Positions 35,045 to 43,122 of a stretch of DNA of 64,000 nt are shown here, in pieces. The translations under genes were made by a program, and so were the position numbers. Source of the DNA: Saprospiraceae bacterium. Its GTDB lineage: Bacteria; Bacteroidota; Bacteroidia; Chitinophagales; Saprospiraceae. The DNA lies in assembly GCA_013214355.1 (NCBI GenBank), contig JABSSL010000075.1, positions 1 through 64,000 of the forward strand. The letters run 5' to 3'. The notes under the pieces are model-generated. The model did no database searches. It was given only the letters and a program-made list of their open reading frames with translations, and was not told the DNA's origin. How positions within the stretch are numbered: the stretch's first letter is position 1; each line of letters begins with the position of its first letter.

Positions 35045-36367
35045 CTAAACTACCACCAATCCCTTTTCATTAATCTCCTGCAACTTCGCCGAATGTGTTT
35101 GATTTAGTAGCGCTTCTTGTAGCGGCGTTTCAATCTTCACATAGTTGTCGGTGAAGCCCGACATCATGCCAGGAGTTTTGCTTTTTTCGAAGAGGATAGG
35201 GCGGGTTTGCCCTAGATGCTGCTCGTAGAAGTAACGGCGCTTTTTCTCGCTAAGGATAGTTAGCATCTGGTTACGGCGGCGGCGTTCCTGCATAGACACA
35301 GAGTCTGGCATTTCAAAGGCTAGCGTATTAGGCCGCTCAGAATAGGTAAAGACGTGGAGATAGGAAATATCTAAGCTATTGATGAAGCGGTAGCTTTCGA
35401 GGAAATCCTCCTCTGTCTCTCCAGGGAAGCCCACAATCACATCTACACCAATACAGCAATGCGGCATCAACTCCTTAATTTTTGCCACGCGCTGTTCGTA
35501 AAGCTCCCGCTTGTAGCGACGGCGCATCATCTTGAGCTGCTTGTTGTTGCCAGATTGGAGTGGCATATGGAAGTGGTGAGCGAATCGCTTGGATTGCGCT
35601 ACGAAGGCTATGATTTCGTCCGTGCAGAGATTGGGTTCGATAGAGGAAATGCGGAATCTTTCGATACCTTCTACCTCATCCAACTGGCGAATCAAGTCGA
35701 TAAACAACGCCTCCTTTTTCGGTTTCACGCCTTCAATCACCTCGGTACCATTACCAAAGTCGCCGATATTCACCCCGGTTAGGACGATTTCTTTCACGCC
35801 CATTTCCGCAATTTTCCTTGCATTGGCGACCACGCTTTCTACCGTATCACTCCGACTCTTACCGCGAGCCAGTGGAATGGTGCAGAAGCTACATTTATAA
35901 TCACAGCCATCTTGAACTTTCAAGAAAGATCGAGTGCGATCTCCGAAAGAGAAAGCGTTGACGAAGTCTTTGGCTTCCTTGACTTCTCCGGCTTGTACCA
36001 TGCCCTTATCGGTCGACTTAGATAAGTCATCAATGAAATCCAGGATGCGGAATTTCTCCGCTGCTCCAAGTACCAGGTCAACGCCTTCTATGTTGGCTAT
36101 TTCTTCAGGTTTGAGCTGTGCATAACACCCTACAACAGTCACAAAGGCTTGCGGGTTTTTACGCAGCGCGCGCCGAACAATCTGCCGGCACTTGCGATCT
36201 GCAAAGTCAGTTACGGAGCAAGTATTAATCACATAGATATCTGCTCCTTCATCAAACTTATTCTCCGAATAGCCAGCCTTCTCAAACAAGCGGCCAATGG
36301 CAGAAGTTTCGGAGTAATTTAGTTTGCAACCTAAAGTGTAAAATGCAACTGATTTTGGCGTCGCCAT
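35045..36367 (-). CDS. mtaB: tRNA (t6A37) methylthiotransferase MtaB
   Basis: 440 residues. The N-terminal MTTase domain carries C14 (LGCKLNYSE), C50 (NTCSVT) and C81 (VGCYAQ) for one [4Fe-4S] cluster. The radical-SAM domain has C155-x3-C159-x2-C162 (CDYKCSFC) for the second, and a TRAM domain ends the protein. The GCKLNYSE form of the first motif separates MtaB from MiaB and RimO. The enzyme adds a methylthio group to t6A at tRNA position 37, which helps decode ANN codons. A TATCTTTG box lies about 90 nt upstream of the start. Confidence 0.94.
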   Translation of the reverse strand: MATPKSVAFYTLGCKLNYSETSAIGRLFEKAGYSENKFDEGADIYVINTCSVTDFADRKCRQIVRRALRKNPQAFVTVVGCYAQLKPEEIANIEGVDLVLGAAEKFRILDFIDDLSKSTDKGMVQAGEVKEAKDFVNAFSFGDRTRSFLKVQDGCDYKCSFCTIPLARGKSRSDTVESVVANARKIAEMGVKEIVLTGVNIGDFGNGTEVIEGVKPKKEALFIDLIRQLDEVEGIERFRISSIEPNLCTDEIIAFVAQSKRFAHHFHMPLQSGNNKQLKMMRRRYKRELYEQRVAKIKELMPHCCIGVDVIVGFPGETEEDFLESYRFINSLDISYLHVFTYSERPNTLAFEMPDSVSMQERRRRNQMLTILSEKKRRYFYEQHLGQTRPILFEKSKTPGMMSGFTDNYVKIETPLQEALLNQTHSAKLQEINEKGLVVV

Positions 36368-36457
36368 ATCTCGATCATTTACTTCGCTAATCCTCGGGTT
36401 CCCAGTTTTTACTTTGGAAATAACCCCTTGTCATCGTATTTGGTTCAAAATGAGGCG

Positions 36458-36465
36458 CAAAGATA
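36458..36465 (-). promoter_or_regulatory. Possible -7 element for mtaB
   Basis: CAAAGATA on the plus strand reads TATCTTTG on the minus strand, an exact TAnnTTTG match, about 90 bp upstream of the mtaB start. No well-spaced TTG was found. Confidence 0.35.
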
Positions 36466-36517
36466 CGTGAGTCAAAAGGATTTGAGAAGAATAGAGTAGG
36501 GATTTCCTAGAAAACGA

Positions 36518-37072
36518 TTATTCCGAAACCTTACCTCTGATATTCCAATTTACGCTTTCCCCTGGGATTCGTACGCCAAAGGGCGACCAAGTATTGTCGC
36601 TAGCTTTAAACAACCAGTCTCCGTTGGCAATGTTTGGTCCTGCATCACAGCCAATGGATTGACTTTGCTGATCGTGTGTCAGTCCAATGCTAATCCAAAG
36701 GTCATTACCATCTATGTCGATTGGCGTGCTTAGAATGTGTTCATTCCAGTCAGGCACTTGGATACCAGTAGTTACATTCGCTCGATAGAGTTCTGCCCCG
36801 GGTGCATTGTCACTACCCTCTGCATAGATGATCACTTCAACTTTCTGCGGCACTACACCCATGAAAAAGGAAACACTGTTCAATTGTTGGCCAGCGTAGG
36901 CGTTGGTCTCGTTGGAGGTGAAACGTGCAGCGGCTTCATGGTAGCCCACTTCTAGGATAGGTCCAGTCAGATTGGGACCATCATAGCTGAAAGCAAAGTT
37001 TTCTTCATTGTCTTTTTTGCAACCTACAGATACTATTAGACCGATAAGGAGTAGAAAAGATAACTTCTTCAT
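36518..37072 (-). CDS. Lipoprotein of unknown function
   Basis: 184 residues. The lipobox is VSVGC (C18) after a short hydrophobic signal, followed by KKDNEEN. Lys residues at +2/+3 do not suggest the usual surface-export signal of Bacteroidota. The mature part is predicted beta-rich, with a layout like carbohydrate-binding or jelly-roll modules (NSVSFFMGVVPQKVEVIIYAE, WNEHILSTPIDIDGNDLWISIGL, NWNIRG). I do not recognise a named family. It is monocistronic with its own upstream TACATTTG box. Confidence 0.75.
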   Translation of the reverse strand: MKKLSFLLLIGLIVSVGCKKDNEENFAFSYDGPNLTGPILEVGYHEAAARFTSNETNAYAGQQLNSVSFFMGVVPQKVEVIIYAEGSDNAPGAELYRANVTTGIQVPDWNEHILSTPIDIDGNDLWISIGLTHDQQSQSIGCDAGPNIANGDWLFKASDNTWSPFGVRIPGESVNWNIRGKVSE

Positions 37073-37126
37073 ATTGATTGTTTTTGAGTTAAATCCTTAG
37101 CAAATAGGCTATTTACACCTATTCCA

Positions 37127-37134
37127 CAAATGTA
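37127..37134 (-). promoter_or_regulatory. -7 element for the lipoprotein gene
   Basis: CAAATGTA on the plus strand is TACATTTG on the minus strand, and the flanks (GTCTTACATTTGTG) match the promoter at 27641-27654 closely. A TTTG (37149-37152, minus) lies 14 nt away, slightly short for a -33 box. The start codon is about 50 nt downstream. Confidence 0.5.
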
Positions 37135-37452
37135 AGACAGATTTAACCCAAATGCAGTTCTCTGTGCTTAAAGTATTGTTAATGGGGAGGAGATCCCTTT
37201 TACCAAATTGTTAAGACGAGGATCATATTTGAAAATAGCTTTAACAAAATAGCCTCTTTAAGAGGTGGTTTAGTTTTTTATTTTGAATATGTCTTGTATT
37301 CGGATTTTTATTTTGATTTATCTGGTTTTATTGTTAATTTGTTTGAGTAGACAGGGCTTAGGCCAAGTTAAATGTGACTTAGATGTGAACAATTATTCCG
37401 CTGTTACTTGTCATCCCTAGGCAGCTATCCACTTATCATAAAAACAGTGATC
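37135..37452 (+). other. AT-rich intergenic region, 318 bp
   Basis: Between the divergent lipoprotein and ArsC/Spx-like genes. It is AT-rich, with long T/A stretches around 37260-37340, and I see no open frame that looks coding and no strong hairpin. It should contain the promoter of the gene at 37453, but I could not place it. Confidence 0.4.
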
Positions 37453-37830
37453 ATGAAAACACATCAACGAGAAATTCTCCTCTACTACAATCCAACTTCA
37501 AGTGCAGACCGTAAAACAGTGGCTTATGCTCAAGGAGCAGGTCTACATGTCAAATCCTATGCCTTTGCTCGCTCTCCTTCTACTAGTACGAGCTGGAAGC
37601 AAATCCTGCAAGCCTTGAACGTACATCCTCGGGAATTGATGAACAAGGCCCATCCTTATTATCAGCAACATATCAGAGGGCGTGATTTTGATGATGAATC
37701 TTGGATTAAGGTGATTCAAAATAATCCAGATTTAATCAAATCTCCTATAGCGATTCGGGGACAAAAAGCGATCCTTTGTCAAACACCAACTGATATTTAT
37801 AAGTTAGCTAACCAATTCAAAGCCAGTTAA
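37453..37830 (+). CDS. ArsC/Spx-like protein lacking the catalytic cysteine
   Basis: 125 residues from the ATG at 37453; an earlier in-frame start at 37408 gives an unlikely leader. The layout follows the ArsC/Spx/YffB thioredoxin-like family: first strand and loop ILLYYNPTSSADRKTVAYA, a middle helix TSWKQILQALN, then SPIAIRGQKAILCQTP, the counterpart of the RPIVxxGxKAxIGxxP element. The usual NPxCS active site reads NPTSS, so the redox Cys is absent; the single Cys (in AILCQ) is at the position of the anion-binding region. It may be a regulatory or binding protein instead of an arsenate reductase. Single gene. Confidence 0.75.
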   Translation: MKTHQREILLYYNPTSSADRKTVAYAQGAGLHVKSYAFARSPSTSTSWKQILQALNVHPRELMNKAHPYYQQHIRGRDFDDESWIKVIQNNPDLIKSPIAIRGQKAILCQTPTDIYKLANQFKAS

Positions 37831-37955
37831 GCATAAATAAGGATTAAATTTCAGGCATAGTATCCAGATCGGAATTCATACCTGCCCAAAACCGTTTTTT
37901 GATGGCCGTTCCGTAAAAAGTCGAGAAGGGAATGGATTATTATTTTTCTTTTTCA

Positions 37956-37963
37956 TACTTTTG
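37956..37963 (+). promoter_or_regulatory. Possible -7 element for the DUF3127 gene
   Basis: TACTTTTG matches TAnnTTTG and lies 31 bp before the ATG at 37995. The -33 region is AT-rich without a clear TTG. Confidence 0.4.
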
Positions 37964-37994
37964 AACATCTAATCACGTAAAGTTAAGTTCGAGC

Positions 37995-38360
37995 ATGTCT
38001 TTTGAAGTGGTGGGTAGACTACACAAGAAATTTGATACTGAAAACAAGACTGAAACTTTCCAAGCACGAGAATTTGTGTTGGAAGTAGAAAGTGGAAATT
38101 ATCCGCAGTTCGTCAAGTTTCAGTTGGTTCAGGATCGATGTGCCCTCTTGGACCCCCATGAAGAAGGTCAGAACATAAAAGTGCATTTCGATCTTCGCGG
38201 TCGAGAATGGAACGGTAAATACTTTACAAATCTAAATGCTTGGAGGATTGAAAATCCGGAACCAAGCCCAACTACAACCCCCTCTGCATCAGATGATGGT
38301 TCTTTCCCATCTATGGCTGATGATCCTGGAGAATCAGCAGATGATGATCTACCCTTCTAA
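37995..38360 (+). CDS. DUF3127 domain-containing protein (OB-fold-like)
   Basis: 121 residues. Residues 1 to ~85 match DUF3127: MSFEVVGRLHKKF, FQAREFVLEVE, YPQFVKFQLVQDRC and FDLRGREWNGKYFTNLNAWRIE, an OB-like beta-barrel. The C-terminal 35 residues are disordered and acidic, ending DDLPF. That tail resembles the acidic DDxPF tip of single-stranded DNA-binding protein, which recruits repair proteins. So this is plausibly a small SSB-like protein of Bacteroidota; DNA binding is inferred from fold and tail only. It stands alone and is followed by a 409-bp non-coding stretch. Confidence 0.88.
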   Translation: MSFEVVGRLHKKFDTENKTETFQAREFVLEVESGNYPQFVKFQLVQDRCALLDPHEEGQNIKVHFDLRGREWNGKYFTNLNAWRIENPEPSPTTTPSASDDGSFPSMADDPGESADDDLPF

Positions 38361-38568
38361 GGTTTGATCAAAAGGTCCAGAACTCATCTGCCCCGTTCAC
38401 GCTTTATAATCCCTTTGGTATCATAAACATTGATACCACTAATTACTACTCTAAATTATAGTCCATTGGTCCCGTACTGGCGATAGCCAGCGGATCACCC
38501 GCAATGATATTCCCGAATTGAAGTAAAAACAGCCTGCTTCTACCTGGTATACTATTGCCAGAAAGACT

Positions 38569-38638
38569 GAAAAATAACCGACATCCCCCCACGGCGCCTG
38601 GTCTCTCTTATGGAGACAGGCGCCAGTTGGTTATTTTC
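38569..38638. terminator. Large hairpin, possible bidirectional terminator
   Basis: Outer arms GAAAAATAACC (38569-38579) and GGTTATTTTC (38629-38638), and a perfect inner GC-rich stem GGCGCCTG/CAGGCGCC (38593-38600 with 38617-38624) extended by TCTC/GAGA. The A-rich left and T-rich right ends suit termination in both directions. Confidence 0.55.
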
Positions 38639-38643
38639 TGCCT

Positions 38644-38658
38644 CCCTCCCGCCCCCCC
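38644..38658 (-). other. Canonical G-quadruplex motif on the minus strand
   Basis: The plus strand reads CCC-T-CCC-G-CCC-C-CCC. The minus strand is therefore G3-N1-G3-N1-G3-N1-G3, the most stable class of quadruplex, beside a strong hairpin and about 110 bp before the next gene start. Confidence 0.6.
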
Positions 38659-38769
38659 TCAATATTTGCCGTGCACAACAGCTGGCCTAGTTTTTGAGTT
38701 ATGTATAAGAGCGTAGTTTATTCAAACAAAGAACTCCAGGTAGATGAGTTCTGGGACTGTACGACAATT

Positions 38770-39315
38770 ATGAAAAACAAGACATTAGGCTTAACCCTAT
38801 TTATTACGTTATTGGCCACCTCTTTATCTGCTCAATATCTAGCGGGTTTGACCGCGGTTTGGAATGATAAATTTGATGAATGGGAGTTGTTTACAGAAGA
38901 TGAACAGGCAGGTGAATTGAGAGTCAAGTGGGCATTGGGAGACGATTGGACCGAATGGGACTACCGGCTTGGCGATTATGTGGGACACATCAAGCAAAAA
39001 TGGAGGAATAATCCTAATCAGTGGGAAGTTAGGGGCGATAATGAGATCATAAGCATACAGACAGTTTGGAATAACGATTTCAGGGAATGGAGAATCTCTG
39101 ACGGTAGAAATCAACTAAAGCTTAAACGCAAATACAGTAACGTCATTGATGAATGGGAAGTGGATAGCCAGGAGCTAGGTTTTTTCGAGATGTTCACACA
39201 ATGGGATGGCGATCCGAGGGAATGGAACATTACGGATGAGTTAGACGAAGGTCTGAGTTTCCCGGTCAAGATGGGATTAGTCTTTATTGTCATGTACCAT
39301 AGTCTTCCTCGGTAG
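38770..39315 (+). CDS. Secreted protein with six tryptophan-based tandem repeats
   Basis: 181 residues from the ATG at 38770, which starts a clean signal peptide (MKNKTLGLTLFITLLATSLSA-Q). The mature protein is almost wholly repetitive: six units of 22-24 residues, each opening with an aromatic at positions 31, 54, 78, 100, 122 (Tyr) and 145. A second Trp follows at 38, 63, 85, 107, 129 and 152, usually in the form xEW-(E/D/R/N)-(I/V/L/Y). Between them lie short polar strands. This predicts a stack of beta-hairpins or a small propeller-like fold, exported to periplasm or surface. I recognise no named repeat family; WG repeats are longer and Gly-containing. A short hydrophobic C-terminal segment (about 165-177) could be a membrane or sorting element. 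Confidence 0.78.
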   Translation: MKNKTLGLTLFITLLATSLSAQYLAGLTAVWNDKFDEWELFTEDEQAGELRVKWALGDDWTEWDYRLGDYVGHIKQKWRNNPNQWEVRGDNEIISIQTVWNNDFREWRISDGRNQLKLKRKYSNVIDEWEVDSQELGFFEMFTQWDGDPREWNITDELDEGLSFPVKMGLVFIVMYHSLPR

Positions 39316-39350
39316 ATACAAAAAGATCCCTCAGATTCAAATTTAGAAGC

Positions 39351-39872
39351 ATGGACATTCAGGTTGCCGTGGAGCTTATTAAAGATGCAGTTGTCAGGGA
39401 AGAGGCCATTTGGGCTGATCTAGGCGCGGGAACTGGCACTTTTACACAAGCGCTGCAGTATTTACTTCCCAAGGGTAAGGTATATGCAGTAGATAAAAGT
39501 CCTCATGCCTTGTGGCGGTTGCCTACCCATGAGGCCGTCCCAATGGAAATTGTGGATGCGGATTTTACCAAGCCACTGACACTTCCTCCGTTGGATGGCA
39601 TATTGATGGCCAATGCTTTGCACTATGTGGATCAACCTGCAGATTTACTAAAGAAGCTCCTCCCTTTACTCAAACCCGGCGGCACCTTTTTGCTGGTAGA
39701 ATACGAGACCAAGCAGCCTCGCCCTCCTTGGATTCCTTATCCCATCCCTTTTGATCAGTTCTTTGCTATTGCCGCTGATGTGGGCTTGACTCCTCCCAAA
39801 AGCATCGGTAGGGTGCCATCCATGTATGGGCATGACCACATTTATGCAAGTATGAGTCAGTGGATTCCCTAA
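39351..39872 (+). CDS. Class I SAM-dependent methyltransferase, small
   Basis: 173 residues. SAM motif I is WADLGAGTGTFTQAL (about 21-35), motif II end AVDKSPHAL, then VDADFTKPL and the post-motif ILMANALHYV, followed by LLPLLKPGGTFLLVEYE. The size is small for the fold but complete through strand 5. Such ubiquinone-biosynthesis-like (UbiE-like) domains methylate many substrates; no specificity can be read. It begins 35 bp after the Trp-repeat gene and converges on bcp with 34 bp between stops. Confidence 0.85.
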   Translation: MDIQVAVELIKDAVVREEAIWADLGAGTGTFTQALQYLLPKGKVYAVDKSPHALWRLPTHEAVPMEIVDADFTKPLTLPPLDGILMANALHYVDQPADLLKKLLPLLKPGGTFLLVEYETKQPRPPWIPYPIPFDQFFAIAADVGLTPPKSIGRVPSMYGHDHIYASMSQWIP

Positions 39873-39906
39873 GTGGAAATCCACTACCCCTATTGGAAGG
39901 CTCTTT

Positions 39907-40362
39907 TTAGGCAGCTAGGATTTGTGCTGCATGATCTTTTGCAGTCACCTTGCTGATGATGCGTTCAATTTTTCCATTTTCATCAATAACGAAAGTTGTT
40001 CTAAAGATGCCCATGTATTTCTTTCCAAACATCTGTTTCTCTCCCCAAACGCCATAGGCGTTCAACATCGTCTGTTCCGTATCTGCGATGAGTGGAAAGG
40101 GTAGGTCAAACTTCTTGATGAAGTTCTGATGTTTACGTTGACTATCCGCACTTACCCCAACAATGGCATAGCCGTTTTTCTTCAGTAGGCCGTAATTATC
40201 TCTCAAATTACAGGCCTCCTCTGTACAGGTGGGCGTATTGTCTTTGGGGTAAAAGAAGATAACTAATTTTTGTCCTTTGAAATCACCTAAGGAGATGGTT
40301 TCCCCATTCTGATTGGGGCCTGAAAAGTCCGGTGCCTGATCTCCCTCTTTAAGATGCGTCAT
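39907..40362 (-). CDS. bcp: Thiol peroxidase Bcp (peroxiredoxin Q)
   Basis: 151 residues. The peroxidatic Cys is C46 in TPTCTEEAC and the resolving Cys is C51, the C-x4-C arrangement of atypical two-Cys Bcp/PrxQ enzymes. Other family marks are VIFFYPKDNTPTC and GVSADSQRKHQNFIKKFDLPFPL. The enzyme reduces hydroperoxides with thioredoxin as the electron donor, in the cytoplasm. Single gene, divergent from the phospholipase-like gene, with a 171-bp shared upstream region. Confidence 0.95.
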   Translation of the reverse strand: MTHLKEGDQAPDFSGPNQNGETISLGDFKGQKLVIFFYPKDNTPTCTEEACNLRDNYGLLKKNGYAIVGVSADSQRKHQNFIKKFDLPFPLIADTEQTMLNAYGVWGEKQMFGKKYMGIFRTTFVIDENGKIERIISKVTAKDHAAQILAA

Positions 40363-40533
40363 AATCTAATTTGATTAACAATTAACATTTCAACTTCAAC
40401 AAGCGAGAGAAGGGGAGGTTCAAAAATTAGGGCTTAAAATAGGCCTCGGAAACAGTAAAAAACACAATAAATTAAACTGAAATTCATGATGATTGATATT
40501 TGATCACCGATCTTTACAACAAAGCTTCAACTT

Positions 40534-41343
40534 ATGAGGATCTACCTTATTCTTCTTTACCTGGCATTAACGACTATGAGTCTTGCGCAAGCAGATACTA
40601 TCATTGCCTTACCCAATGCCCATGCCCATAATGATTACGAGCACAAGAAGCCCTTATTTGATGCCTTGAGCAATGGCTTTACTAGCCTAGAGGCGGATGT
40701 TCATTTGATTAACGGAAACCTATACGTAGCACACGATCCACCAAAAGATCTAGCTAAGACTCCTACTTTACAGTCCCTTTATCTGGAACCGCTCTATCGA
40801 TGGATTGCGGAACATGATGGACGGGTATATGCTAATTATGAAGCTCCCATTTTCTTAATGATTGACATTAAAACAAAGGCAGAACCGACCTACGAGGTTT
40901 TGAAAAAGACCTTAGCTCCATTTGAAAAAATGCTGTGGCATGTGGAAAATGGAAAGGTGAAACCTGGACCTGTAAGGGTCTTCCTATCTGGAAATCGCCC
41001 TATTGCTATGGTTCAAGAAGAAAAGAAACAATTGGCGGGAATTGATGGAAGGCCTAAGGATATTGGGAAGGGGTATAGTGCAGATTTTATGCCTGTAATT
41101 AGTGATAATTATCGCCGCCATCTCTCCTGGAGAGGAAAGAAGGAAGGGCCAAAGATCGAAGAGTATGATCAACTTAAAGCTTGGATTGAAGAGGCTCATA
41201 GGGAGGGTAAATTAGTTCGACTTTGGGCTAGTCCAGAAAATGAAGCAGTGTGGATAAAACTACGTGAACTAGGGGTTGATCTTTTGAACACAGATCACTT
41301 AAGTGACCTCAAAAACTTTCTCCTGAATGAGGCAAAAAAATAA
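40534..41343 (+). CDS. Secreted PI-PLC/glycerophosphodiesterase-fold protein
   Basis: 269 residues with a signal peptide (about 1-19, ending SLA-Q). The mature N-terminus has the HAHNDY motif (30-35; first catalytic His H30) and LEADVHLINGNLYVAHDPP, the metal and second-His region of the phospholipase C/GDPD TIM barrel. LMIDIKTKAEPTYEVL and HLSDLKNFL follow. It belongs to the group of small bacterial PI-PLC-like proteins with few characterised members; a phosphodiester substrate in the periplasm is likely. The CYTH gene starts 11 bp downstream, so the two are cotranscribed. Confidence 0.85.
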   Translation: MRIYLILLYLALTTMSLAQADTIIALPNAHAHNDYEHKKPLFDALSNGFTSLEADVHLINGNLYVAHDPPKDLAKTPTLQSLYLEPLYRWIAEHDGRVYANYEAPIFLMIDIKTKAEPTYEVLKKTLAPFEKMLWHVENGKVKPGPVRVFLSGNRPIAMVQEEKKQLAGIDGRPKDIGKGYSADFMPVISDNYRRHLSWRGKKEGPKIEEYDQLKAWIEEAHREGKLVRLWASPENEAVWIKLRELGVDLLNTDHLSDLKNFLLNEAKK

Positions 41344-41354
41344 AACGGATTCCC

Positions 41355-41834
41355 ATGGCTAAAGAAATTGAGCGTAAGTTTTTAGTGAACCAATTACCTT
41401 TTGATTTGGCGACTCATCCCTGCATACCTATTGAGCAGGGATATTTAGCTTTGGAGCCGGGCGGCCATGAGGTACGATTAAGAAGAAAAGGAAACCTGTA
41501 CTTTTTGACCGTTAAATCACAAGGAGGTTTAGTTAGAGAAGAATTTGAAGTAGAAGTGACAAGTACCCAGTTTGAAACCCTTTGGCCGGGTACCAAGGGG
41601 CGTCGCCTAGAGAAGGATCGCTACCTATTCGAAGAATTCGAATTGGATGTATACAAAGGAAACCTCCAGGGGTTGCTTGTGGCTGAAATCGAGTTTGAGA
41701 ATGAGGAAAAAGCGCAAACCTTCCCCCTGCCCCAATGGTTGGGAGCGGAGATTACTCACATCAACTTTCTGAAGAACCGAAATTTACTACAGTACAAAAG
41801 CTGGGAGGCCATCCAGAAGGAGCTAGGTATGTAG
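41355..41834 (+). CDS. CYTH domain protein (inorganic triphosphatase-like)
   Basis: 159 residues. Begins with the signature EIERKFLV (4-11), then paired charged strands lining the tunnel: EVRLRRKGNLYFLTVKS, LVREEFEVEV, KDRYLFEEFELDVYKG and LLVAEIEFENEE. CYTH tunnel enzymes of this size hydrolyse inorganic triphosphate or thiamine triphosphate, or make cAMP; triphosphatase is the usual activity in this short class. Probable operon with the upstream phospholipase-like gene. Its stop lies 2 bp from that of the convergent AraC-type gene. Confidence 0.92.
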   Translation: MAKEIERKFLVNQLPFDLATHPCIPIEQGYLALEPGGHEVRLRRKGNLYFLTVKSQGGLVREEFEVEVTSTQFETLWPGTKGRRLEKDRYLFEEFELDVYKGNLQGLLVAEIEFENEEKAQTFPLPQWLGAEITHINFLKNRNLLQYKSWEAIQKELGM

Positions 41835-41836
41835 CC

Positions 41837-42850
41837 CTATTTGCTAGCAATACCTTGGGCTCGGATAAGTTGCTTCCGGTAAGCCTGGGGAGTAAGGTTT
41901 TCTTCTCTTTTAAAGGCTTGATAAAGCGAAGATGTACTTGAAAAACCGGTTTGCAAAGCAATGGATTCTATGGTAGGATTCGCTTGATCCGCCAATTGGT
42001 CTTTGACTTCTTGGACCCGAAACTTATTGACAAAATCAGTGAATTTTAACCCATAGTGGTGTCGGATAGTCTGTGAGATTAAGTAAGTAGGCTTCTTTAT
42101 CGCTTTGGCGACCGCAGCCACCGTCAAACCTTTCTGCAGATGCATCTTTTGCTCACCGAAAAGCGCTTCGAGTTCTCTGGCAATATCTTCTTGCACGGCC
42201 TTGTTTGGCGTCTTTGGATCTTTCCCCTTTATCTTGAACAATTGCTGGTTTTGCATAATCATAAAGTTGACTGCATACAACACTAGAGAGGCAACGGCAG
42301 ATCCTATTGTATATAATTGAATACTCGGACTTAGCATCTGAAAGATAAATGTTAGCCAGATCATGGCCATTCCCCCAAAAAACAACCAAAAACGATTGGG
42401 GTTACCAGACCATTCCGAATGCTTAAATCGGACAAGGCTAGCTATCAAGTAGAGGGTAAGTACTGCAGAGCCTCCATAGTACATCTTGATGATCCAATGA
42501 GTGTCCACAAGTATCACAGCTAGTATGCACAACAAACTTGGAAGGTAATGTAGATATTCTCTTGCCTGGATTCTTTGGGGATGACTAGACTTAGTATATA
42601 GCCATAAGGAGGGCCCCATCGCCCATAATCCTGCCGCTCCAAAATTTACAACCCAGTGGGGAACTCCTTCAAAAACATAGAAGAAATAGGATTTGCTGAG
42701 CCGAAAGGCCAAACCAATCAACATGAGCGCCAAAAAAATCGTAGAGGCCGTCTTGAAGCGGTCTTTGACTAATAGAAAAGCAGCTAAGAATATAGCCTGT
42801 GCAATGGCGATTCCACAGAAGAGGGCAATGAAAATAGTCCAGTTATCCAT
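41837..42850 (-). CDS. Membrane-anchored AraC-family transcriptional regulator
   Basis: 337 residues. The N-terminal ~205 residues form about seven membrane helices; a short cytoplasmic linker (KDPKTPNKAVQEDI) leads to a C-terminal AraC-type double HTH domain (about 235-335; TIRHHYGLKFTDFVNKFRVQEV, then ESIALQTGFSSTSSLYQAFKREENLTPQAYRK). This layout is common in Bacteroidota and suggests a regulator that senses something in the membrane. It is divergent from the molybdenum hydroxylase genes across a 272-bp gap, so those are possible targets; that is inference. Confidence 0.9.
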   Translation of the reverse strand: MDNWTIFIALFCGIAIAQAIFLAAFLLVKDRFKTASTIFLALMLIGLAFRLSKSYFFYVFEGVPHWVVNFGAAGLWAMGPSLWLYTKSSHPQRIQAREYLHYLPSLLCILAVILVDTHWIIKMYYGGSAVLTLYLIASLVRFKHSEWSGNPNRFWLFFGGMAMIWLTFIFQMLSPSIQLYTIGSAVASLVLYAVNFMIMQNQQLFKIKGKDPKTPNKAVQEDIARELEALFGEQKMHLQKGLTVAAVAKAIKKPTYLISQTIRHHYGLKFTDFVNKFRVQEVKDQLADQANPTIESIALQTGFSSTSSLYQAFKREENLTPQAYRKQLIRAQGIASK

Positions 42851-43122
42851 GTTAATAGCTAATGTTTTGCCGCACCCTTCTGCCGACTTAAGTGGAGGCT
42901 ACGGACAATTGAAAATAACAGTCAGTCCTTCAAGTTAGGATAGATGTTTACTCCTATCTCATTATCAAATAGAAGTGCTACCACTAAGCAATGCGTAATT
43001 GCGAGCATAATACGTAGCAACGATCAGAAATTTCTTTCGGATTCTCCAAATCTGCAAATATAATCCTGGGAAAAGCTGGATTTTAACACATGCTCCGGCC
43101 GTTCTTTGTCAGCAAAAAGATC

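Larger units (their letters stand above)
38361..38769 (+). other. Structured intergenic region, candidate non-coding RNA
   Basis: 409 bp without a convincing gene. It holds consecutive stem-loops: GGTATC/GATACC (38417-38437), CTGGC-GATA-GCCAG (38477-38490), GCGG/CCGC (38490-38502) and a large interrupted hairpin (38569-38638). A C-rich tract follows (38641-38660). Three small hairpins and a final strong one with an A/T-flanked stem look like a short RNA gene with its terminator, but no known family was recognised. Strand is uncertain. Confidence 0.35.

Noticed and set aside
37453-37830. Arsenate reductase
   Set aside because: The catalytic Cys is absent and there are no other arsenic-resistance genes nearby.
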